This document shows, in pieces, positions 57,775 through 64,000 of a DNA stretch of 64,000 bases. The stretch covers positions 1 to 64,000 of the forward strand of contig NZ_JAIQUM010000005.1 in assembly GCF_020075705.1 (NCBI RefSeq), written 5' to 3'. The notes below the pieces were generated by a model. That model was not told the origin of the DNA, did no database searches, and saw only the letters and a program-made list of their open reading frames with translations. Position numbers and translations under genes: made by a program. The stretch is from Metabacillus rhizolycopersici. Lineage in GTDB: Bacteria > Bacillota > Bacilli > Bacillales > Bacillaceae. How positions within the stretch are numbered: position 1 is the first letter of the stretch; each line of letters starts with the position of its first letter.

Positions 57775-58662
57775 TTGCTTTAATTCCTCCAAATAAATTT
57801 TGGCCATTCTACTCAACCTTGTTTTTTTATGGACAATCCAGCCTACAGAAATGGTTTCGTCTTCATCAAGCGGCACGGAGACAATGTCAGATCCGTTTAG
57901 ATCAGTACTTAATATACCGGTTGAAATCGTATAACCATTTAAACCAATTAACAGGTTGAACAAAGTAGCCCGGTCACTAACATGAATGCTCTTTTTATGG
58001 GGGATCGTACTGAACATTTCTTCTGAGTAATAAAAGGAATTATATTCACCTTGCTCAAAGGAAAGACGTGGGTACTCTTCTAAATCTACGAGCGTCACAA
58101 CAGATTTAGTCGCGAGTGGATTTTGAGCACTAACAAAAATATGCGGCTTTGCTTCAAAAAGCGGATGGAATTCCAAGCCCTCTTCCCTCATCATTTGCAT
58201 CATGACTTTTTCATTAAACGAGCTGAGGTATAAAATCCCGATTTCACTACGCAAATTTTTCACATCTTCGATAATTTCATAGGTTTTCGTTTCACGAAGA
58301 GTGAATTGATATTCAAGTGCACCATGCTTTTTAATCATTTCCACAAATGCATTAACCACGAATGCGTAATGCTGTGTCGAAACCGAGAACAGTTGCTGGG
58401 AAGGTGCAGCGTTAAAATAGCGGCGCTCCAACAACTCCGCCTGCTCCACCACCTGCCTGGCATATCCAAGAAATTCAGCCCCGTCCGTTGATAGTGTAAT
58501 GCCTCTAGAGGTACGGAGAAAAATATCAATACCCAGTTCTTTCTCTAATTCTTTCACCGCTTTTGATAAGCTAGGCTGCGACATATATAGACGCCGTGCC
58601 GCCTCATTAATCGAGCCACAAAGAACGATTTCTATTACATATTTCAGCTGTTGCAAGGTCAC
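57760..58662 (-). CDS. LysR-family transcriptional regulator
   Basis: A 300-aa regulator with the N-terminal winged helix-turn-helix (MTLQQLKYVIEIVLCGSIN, AARRLYMSQPSLSKAVKELE) and a type 2 periplasmic-binding-like effector domain (about 95-295). GTG 58662 has AAGGAGG. With the adjacent MFS remnant it forms an accessory insertion between yrzE and yajC, genes that are neighbours in B. subtilis. The effector is unknown. Confidence 0.92.
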   Translation of the reverse strand: MTLQQLKYVIEIVLCGSINEAARRLYMSQPSLSKAVKELEKELGIDIFLRTSRGITLSTDGAEFLGYARQVVEQAELLERRYFNAAPSQQLFSVSTQHYAFVVNAFVEMIKKHGALEYQFTLRETKTYEIIEDVKNLRSEIGILYLSSFNEKVMMQMMREEGLEFHPLFEAKPHIFVSAQNPLATKSVVTLVDLEEYPRLSFEQGEYNSFYYSEEMFSTIPHKKSIHVSDRATLFNLLIGLNGYTISTGILSTDLNGSDIVSVPLDEDETISVGWIVHKKTRLSRMAKIYLEELKQIINY

Positions 58663-58741
58663 TTTTTCATTCCTCCTTTCTGAAACATAGTTGGTGTAAT
58701 TTTTTTTATTAACAAAGGTTAATTAAAGTCAAATCAATAAA

Positions 58742-58800
58742 ACGCCCCAAAATTGAAGGTGAAATACACCTTCTATTTTGGAGCGTCTTATTTGCCTAAA
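58742..58800 (-). repeat. Family A fragment (central hairpin) serving as yajC terminator
   Basis: AATAGAAGGTG and its complement plus the GACGC and CATAAG-side arm are present in inverted orientation, with neither end module. The stem CGCTCCAAAATAG / ATTTTGGGGCG is close behind the yajC 3' end. Confidence 0.75.
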
Positions 58801-58835
58801 GCTATTCAAATCTCTTGCACAATTGTATGTATTTA

Positions 58836-59096
58836 TCAGTCTTTAACGACTTCACGAATAGAGCGACGATCAAACGTCATACGAGTACCGTCACCAACCT
58901 TAACGACAATCTTGTCTTCGTCGATAGAATCTAAAATACCGTGTAGTCCACCGATAGTTACAATTTTGCTGCCTTTTTCTAAGCTGTTTTGCATTTCACG
59001 TACCGCTTTTTGTTGCTTTTGTTGCGGGCGAATTAGCAAGAAGTAAAAAATTGCAAACATAAGCACTAACGGTAAAACAGTTGTTAACATATCCAT
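58836..59096 (-). CDS. yajC: Preprotein translocase subunit YajC (YrbF)
   Basis: An 86-residue single-pass membrane protein. The helix is at residues 4-22, followed by the conserved RPQQKQQKAV and the domain GSKIVTIGGLHGILDSID. It associates with SecDF in other bacteria. ATG 59096 has AAGGAGGGG. It follows tgt, as in most bacteria. Confidence 0.96.
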   Translation of the reverse strand: MDMLTTVLPLVLMFAIFYFLLIRPQQKQQKAVREMQNSLEKGSKIVTIGGLHGILDSIDEDKIVVKVGDGTRMTFDRRSIREVVKD

Positions 59097-59122
59097 TTAT
59101 TTCCCCTCCTTTCAAGCAGGCC

Positions 59123-60280
<1,158 letters not shown>

Positions 60281-60286
60281 TTATTC

Positions 60287-60427
60287 GAAATGCGGAAGCG
60301 CCTCGATCAGTTCCGACAAGCGTAAGACGCTCAGGAATAGAAGGTGTTCTTTACCTTCAATTCCTGAGTGGCTTATGACTCGAGGAGCCGGACGCTTGCG
60401 CTAGACACTAAAACTAAGTATAAAACT
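60287..60427 (+). repeat. Family A repeat, long form, beta module (shortened)
   Basis: It lies in the queA-tgt junction. The central hairpin uses CTCAGGAATAG, and the right end ACTAAAACTAAGT is a cut-down beta module. It interrupts the queA-tgt operon, which is transcribed from the opposite strand. Confidence 0.88.
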
Positions 60428-60431
60428 ATAT

Positions 60432-61460
60432 TTAGATAATAAGCATCGCATCTCCAAAGCTAAAAAACCGATAGTTTTCCTTAACTGCTGTTTCATAAGC
60501 ACCCATCACATATTCCCTTGACGCGAGCGCACTAACAAGCATTATTAAAGAAGATTTAGGAAGATGGAAGTTTGTAATCATTCCGTCAATCCCTTTAAAT
60601 TCATAGCCTGGATAAATAAAAATATCAGTCCAGCCGCTTTCTGCAGCAAATTTGCCATCATACTTTGTTGCGATTGTTTCAAGTGTTCTAGTTGACGTTG
60701 TCCCAACCGAAATAATTCGACCACCTTTGGAACGTACATCATTTAAAAGTGTAGCCGTCTCTTCAGTTACTTGATAGAACTCGGCATGCATTTCATGTTC
60801 CTCTATCGTTTCGGCACTTACTGGACGAAATGTACCTAAACCAACATGAAGAGTGATGAACGCAAGATGAACTCCTTTTTCTTTAAGGTGCTCTAGAATT
60901 TCTTCCGTAAAGTGTAATCCAGCAGTTGGAGCCGCTGCTGATCCAATCTCACGTGAAAAGACAGTTTGGTATCGTTCACGATCATCTAACTGTTCTTTAA
61001 TATATGGTGGAAGTGGCATTTCTCCAAGTGCATCGAGGACCTCATAAAAAATGCCATCATAATCAAATTTCATTAATCTGCCACCATGGTCACTTGTTCC
61101 AACACATGTTGCTTTTAATACTCCAGAACCAAATGTGATCACAGAACCTTCCTTTATTCGCTTAGCCGGTTTAACTAACGTTTCCCAAATATCTGCCTCT
61201 TGTTGTTTTAAGAGTAAAATTTCAATACTTGCCCCAGTTCCTTCTTTCACTCCAAAAAGCCTAGCTGGCATTACTCTTGTATTATTCAATACAAGACAAT
61301 CTCCTTGTTGAAAAAAGTCAATAACTGACTTAAAAGACTCATGCTGTATTTCACCTGTATCCTTATGAAGAACCATTAATCGAGATGCATCTCTTTCCTT
61401 TAACGGAACTTGTGCAATGAGTTCTTCTGGAAGGTGAAAATCAAATAATTCTACCTTCAA
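60432..61460 (-). CDS. queA: S-adenosylmethionine:tRNA ribosyltransferase-isomerase
   Basis: QueA moves the ribosyl part of SAM to preQ1-tRNA, giving epoxyqueuosine. At 342 aa it matches the usual length. Typical blocks are [27 protein letters not shown] and [17 protein letters not shown] 61460 is chosen because AGGTGA lies just upstream and the length then equals the B. subtilis enzyme; GTG 61469 is part of that site. Confidence 0.95.
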   Translation of the reverse strand: MKVELFDFHLPEELIAQVPLKERDASRLMVLHKDTGEIQHESFKSVIDFFQQGDCLVLNNTRVMPARLFGVKEGTGASIEILLLKQQEADIWETLVKPAKRIKEGSVITFGSGVLKATCVGTSDHGGRLMKFDYDGIFYEVLDALGEMPLPPYIKEQLDDRERYQTVFSREIGSAAAPTAGLHFTEEILEHLKEKGVHLAFITLHVGLGTFRPVSAETIEEHEMHAEFYQVTEETATLLNDVRSKGGRIISVGTTSTRTLETIATKYDGKFAAESGWTDIFIYPGYEFKGIDGMITNFHLPKSSLIMLVSALASREYVMGAYETAVKENYRFFSFGDAMLII

Positions 61461-61491
61461 AATGTTCACCTAGTTTCTTAATATACTACCA

Positions 61492-61692
61492 TTACTTAAA
61501 TCGTCCAAAAAAAGATAAGACAATTGAGAGAACTATACTAATGACAATGCAGGTTACAATTGGAAAAAAGACAGTTGTATTTCCTTTTTTAACTACAATA
61601 TCACCAGGTAGTTTCCCAATAAATTGCATAAAAAATCCAACGATTAAGAGTAAACCACCAATAATCATTAAAACTTTAGGAAAATCTATCAA
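61492..61692 (-). CDS. yrzS: DUF2905 membrane protein YrzS
   Basis: A 66-residue protein with two membrane helices around the conserved [13 protein letters not shown] loop. The start lies within the ruvB 3' end (17-nt overlap), so translation is probably coupled. The function is unknown. Confidence 0.9.
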   Translation of the reverse strand: MIDFPKVLMIIGGLLLIVGFFMQFIGKLPGDIVVKKGNTTVFFPIVTCIVISIVLSIVLSFFGRFK

Positions 61693-62689
61693 TATCAGGA
61701 ACCTCCATTTGGAAATGACGGTAAACGAGATCCGTTACAATTCTCCCTCTAGGAGTTCGTTGCAGAAATCCGATTTGCAACAAATATGGCTCGTAGACAT
61801 CTTCAATTGTGTGCGCCTCTTCACCTATTGTTGCCGAAATTGTATCAATCCCAACCGGTCCTCCACGGAATTTTTCAATTATACCTAATAGAAGTTTGTG
61901 ATCAATATGATCCAATCCTAATTTATCAACCTGAAGTCTTTCTAATGCGTCTATTGCTAATTCATTACTAATCGTTTCAACACCCATGACTTGGGCAAAA
62001 TCTCTCACCCTTCTAAGCAATCGATTTGCAATTCGAGGAGTTCCTCGTGATCTTCTTGCCATTTCGATTGCTCCGTCATTTTCAATGCCCATTTCAAGAA
62101 TATCTGCTGTACGTTCAATAATGTGTGCAAGCTGTTTTTCATTATAATATTCTAGCCTGATTAAGACACCGAAACGGTCACGTAGAGGAGCCGTTAACAA
62201 ACCGACCCTGGTCGTTGCTCCGATAAGTGTAAACGGGGGGAGATCTAAACGTACAGATCTGGCTGTAGATCCTTTTCCGATGACAATATCCAAACAAAAA
62301 TCCTCCATCGCAGGATATAGTACTTCCTCAATCGAACGATGTAATCGATGTATTTCATCAATAAACAATACATCTCCAGGTTCAAGAGCTGTTAAAACTG
62401 CTGCTAAATCACCTGGTCTTTCAATTGCAGGACCAGAGGTTGTTCTAATATTTACACCCATTTCATTTGCAATAATGGTTGCTAGAGTTGTTTTTCCAAG
62501 TCCTGGGGGACCATATAAAAGCACGTGATCCAATGTTTCTCCACGCATTTTTGCCGCTTCAATAAACACTTTTAAATTTTCTTTTGCTTTATCTTGGCCA
62601 ATGTACTGTGCTAAGTTCTGGGGTCTCAAGCTTTGCTCAATGTATGATTCCTGTGAATCTACTTCACTTGATACAAGGCGTTCATCCAT
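61676..62689 (-). CDS. ruvB: Holliday junction branch-migration ATPase RuvB
   Basis: A 337-aa AAA+ motor that drives branch migration with RuvA. Walker A is GPPGLGKTT (60-68), Walker B is in FIDEIHR, the arginine finger region is in [15 protein letters not shown], and the C-terminal winged helix ends with [13 protein letters not shown] 62689 follows AAGGTGAT. It starts 10 nt after ruvA. Confidence 0.97.
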   Translation of the reverse strand: MDERLVSSEVDSQESYIEQSLRPQNLAQYIGQDKAKENLKVFIEAAKMRGETLDHVLLYGPPGLGKTTLATIIANEMGVNIRTTSGPAIERPGDLAAVLTALEPGDVLFIDEIHRLHRSIEEVLYPAMEDFCLDIVIGKGSTARSVRLDLPPFTLIGATTRVGLLTAPLRDRFGVLIRLEYYNEKQLAHIIERTADILEMGIENDGAIEMARRSRGTPRIANRLLRRVRDFAQVMGVETISNELAIDALERLQVDKLGLDHIDHKLLLGIIEKFRGGPVGIDTISATIGEEAHTIEDVYEPYLLQIGFLQRTPRGRIVTDLVYRHFQMEVPDIDRFS

Positions 62690-62699
62690 TTTTATCACC

Positions 62700-63308
62700 T
62701 TACTTCAATAGCATTTGCAACGCTTTTTTTATATATTGATCTGTTGTTAAACTCTCTTCCCGCAAAGCCGGGACTACTTTTTTAATTTCACGCTCAGCAT
62801 ATCCTAACACTTTCAAAGCCTCAATTGCTTCATTCAACGCTTGGTTTGCTGTCTGTCTTTCTTCGATATCTTCATGTGTAAATAAATCTGGTGCATATAA
62901 AGCAGCAACATCGCCAAGCTTACCCTTTAAATCTAAAATGATTTGACGTGCAGTCTTTTTCCCTACACCAGGAAATTTCACAAGGAATGTCTCATTTTCA
63001 TTTTCAATCGCTTCAATAACCTGTGATGGATTACCTGAAGCTAAGATCGCTAACGCACCCTTTGGACCAATTCCTGTTACATTTAATAGCTTCAGAAACA
63101 ACGCTTTTTCTTCTCTTGTTTGAAAGCCATATAAAGCGATTAGATCTTCACGGACATGCTGATATGTATAGATCATGATTTCTTCTTGTTTACTTTTACT
63201 ATAACTAAACGGATTAGGCGTATGTATTTGATAACCTAAACCATGATGATCAATCACTATGTACTCTGGCGTTACATCGTCCACATATCCTTTGATAAAT
63301 TCAATCAT
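62700..63308 (-). CDS. ruvA: Holliday junction DNA-binding protein RuvA
   Basis: A 202-aa protein with an N-terminal OB domain ([24 protein letters not shown]), two helix-hairpin-helix motifs ([14 protein letters not shown] and [14 protein letters not shown]) and the C-terminal domain III that contacts RuvB. ATG 63308 has AGAGGTG. It is the first gene of ruvA-ruvB-yrzS; no ruvC is seen, as usual in Bacillus. Confidence 0.97.
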   Translation of the reverse strand: MIEFIKGYVDDVTPEYIVIDHHGLGYQIHTPNPFSYSKSKQEEIMIYTYQHVREDLIALYGFQTREEKALFLKLLNVTGIGPKGALAILASGNPSQVIEAIENENETFLVKFPGVGKKTARQIILDLKGKLGDVAALYAPDLFTHEDIEERQTANQALNEAIEALKVLGYAEREIKKVVPALREESLTTDQYIKKALQMLLK

Positions 63309-63463
63309 TTATTTTCACCTCTTTGTGACTGTACCCCATTGTATCAAAAAAAGCTTCTAATCAGAAGGGATTTTATCACAATGTCTGATAAAAACGTACA
63401 ATTGTTCCTACTCACTATCATATCACTAAAAATAACTACTAGGTATTGTAAAAAAACTTACCA

Positions 63464-63589
63464 AGAACAAAAGCGGAAGCGCCTTGATCAGCCTCAGGCA
63501 TAGCATAAGACTCTTTTGACCTCGAGGGGCTAGGCGCTGGAGCTGGATGTCGTGCGCTTATCCACAGTTCAAGAATTTTATAGTTTCCG
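63464..63589 (+). repeat. Family A repeat, short form, gamma module with DnaA box
   Basis: The left arm joins GACCTCGAGGGGCTAGG through ACTCTTT. The DnaA box TTATCCACA is at 63558-63566, followed by TATAGT. It lies between ruvA and bofC. Confidence 0.9.
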
Positions 63590-63598
63590 ATATAATTA

Positions 63599-63637
63599 AA
63601 AAAGCTAACCAAAAAGATTTTCATCTTTCAAGCTAGC
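63599..63637 (-). terminator. Probable terminator of bofC
   Basis: On the minus strand GCTAGC and GGTTAGC with an inner AAAGAT/ATCTTT stem are followed by six T. Confidence 0.6.
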
Positions 63638-63642
63638 ATCCA

Positions 63643-64000
63643 TTACTTTTTCTCTGCTTTCGAATATGTTTCAAATGTTTTAATAACCTGCAAGTATTGA
63701 TCTTTCGTTTGAATTTTAATTCCATGCATTAATTCATCTTGTTTTCGACTTTCAAGCTTTTTTATATCTATTTGAAAAAAAGATTGAATTACTTCGTTTG
63801 TTTCAGGCTTTCCATTGAAAATCGATAACGTCCCATCACCAGTAATACCGAAATAACCGTTTGTTTTTAAAAGAGGTGAGATATCATCTACCTTTCTTTG
63901 AAAAACAATTTTTTCTTCATTTTGATCAATTAGCTGCCAGTTCTCATAAGAAGCCTTTAAATCTTCCAATGAGAAAATGGTTTCATACGTAACTTCCTCA
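63643..64000 (-). CDS. bofC: BofC, forespore checkpoint protein (partial, start beyond the window)
   Basis: The frame is open to the window edge; 118 C-terminal codons are visible. The sequence VDDISPLLKTNGYFGITGDG and FFQIDIKKLESR is typical of the BofC C-terminal domain. BofC, made in the forespore, restrains signalling by SpoIVB that leads to pro-sigma-K processing. Its place upstream of ruvA matches B. subtilis. Confidence 0.92.
   Translation of the reverse strand, partial: EEVTYETIFSLEDLKASYENWQLIDQNEEKIVFQRKVDDISPLLKTNGYFGITGDGTLSIFNGKPETNEVIQSFFQIDIKKLESRKQDELMHGIKIQTKDQYLQVIKTFETYSKAEKK

Noticed and set aside
63243..63503. 86-codon plus-strand frame antisense to the ruvA start
   Set aside because: It ends within a family A repeat (the KRKRLDQPQA tail) and begins antisense to ruvA; no evidence of coding.

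Overview
The window is a low-GC Firmicutes chromosome segment from a spore-forming, potentially competent member of the Bacillaceae. Gene content and order follow the Bacillus subtilis holA-comE-yqe-yrr-yrv-yrb-ruv region almost gene for gene. Sporulation genes (sda, an intact sigK, an rsfA-type regulator, spoVB, bofC, a YjcZ-like small protein) and competence genes (comEA, comEB, comEC, comER, comN) support this. I cannot name the species.

Layout. 1-420: 3' end of an IS1182-family transposase and a dispersed repeat. 423-7063: holA, yqzM, comEC-comEB-comEA and divergent comER. 7377-12408: minus-strand operon yqeG-yqeH-aroE-yhbY-nadD-yqeK-rsfS-yqeM. 12409-14432: DnaA-box cluster, sda, a YjcZ-like gene, sigK. 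14610-24945: yrhC, mtnN, yrzA, yrrS, pbpI, greA, udk, trmR, mltG, yrzB, ruvX and an ireB-type gene. 25024-36985: alaS with its T-box leader, yrrI, yrzQ, yrzR, yrrD, recD2, yrrB, mnmA, iscS, cymR and a YczE-type membrane protein. 37311-44576: rarA, an rsfA-like gene, tcdA, 6S RNA, aspS and hisS with a T-box leader, yrzK. 44890-53517: amidase yrvJ, dtd, relA, apt, recJ, comN. 53719-64000: spoVB, yrbG, yrzE, an MFS pseudogene with a LysR regulator, yajC, tgt, queA, yrzS, ruvB, ruvA and partial bofC. Genes usually found here in B. subtilis but absent from this locus are trhP1/trhP2, secDF, yrrT and mccA/mccB; the skin element is also absent.

The genes group into translation and tRNA modification (alaS, aspS, hisS, mnmA, iscS, trmR, tcdA, tgt, queA, dtd), ribosome assembly (yqeH, rsfS, yhbY, ruvX), DNA repair and recombination (holA, recD2, rarA, recJ, ruvA, ruvB), stringent and nucleotide metabolism (relA, apt, udk, yqeK), cell wall (pbpI, mltG, yrvJ), competence and sporulation.

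The most unusual content is between genes. A family of about 17 imperfect-palindrome repeats (family A, roughly 90-170 bp) is scattered through the window. Its copies share a left part and an optional central hairpin but end in one of three right-hand modules. One of these modules (gamma) carries a perfect DnaA box, TTATCCACA, in six of its seven copies, next to a TATAAT- or TATAGT-like hexamer in most of them. One gamma copy lies just upstream of the amidase gene yrvJ, and another supplies the last codons of comEC. A second, more degenerate family (family B) is also present, with one copy between the alaS T-box terminator and alaS.
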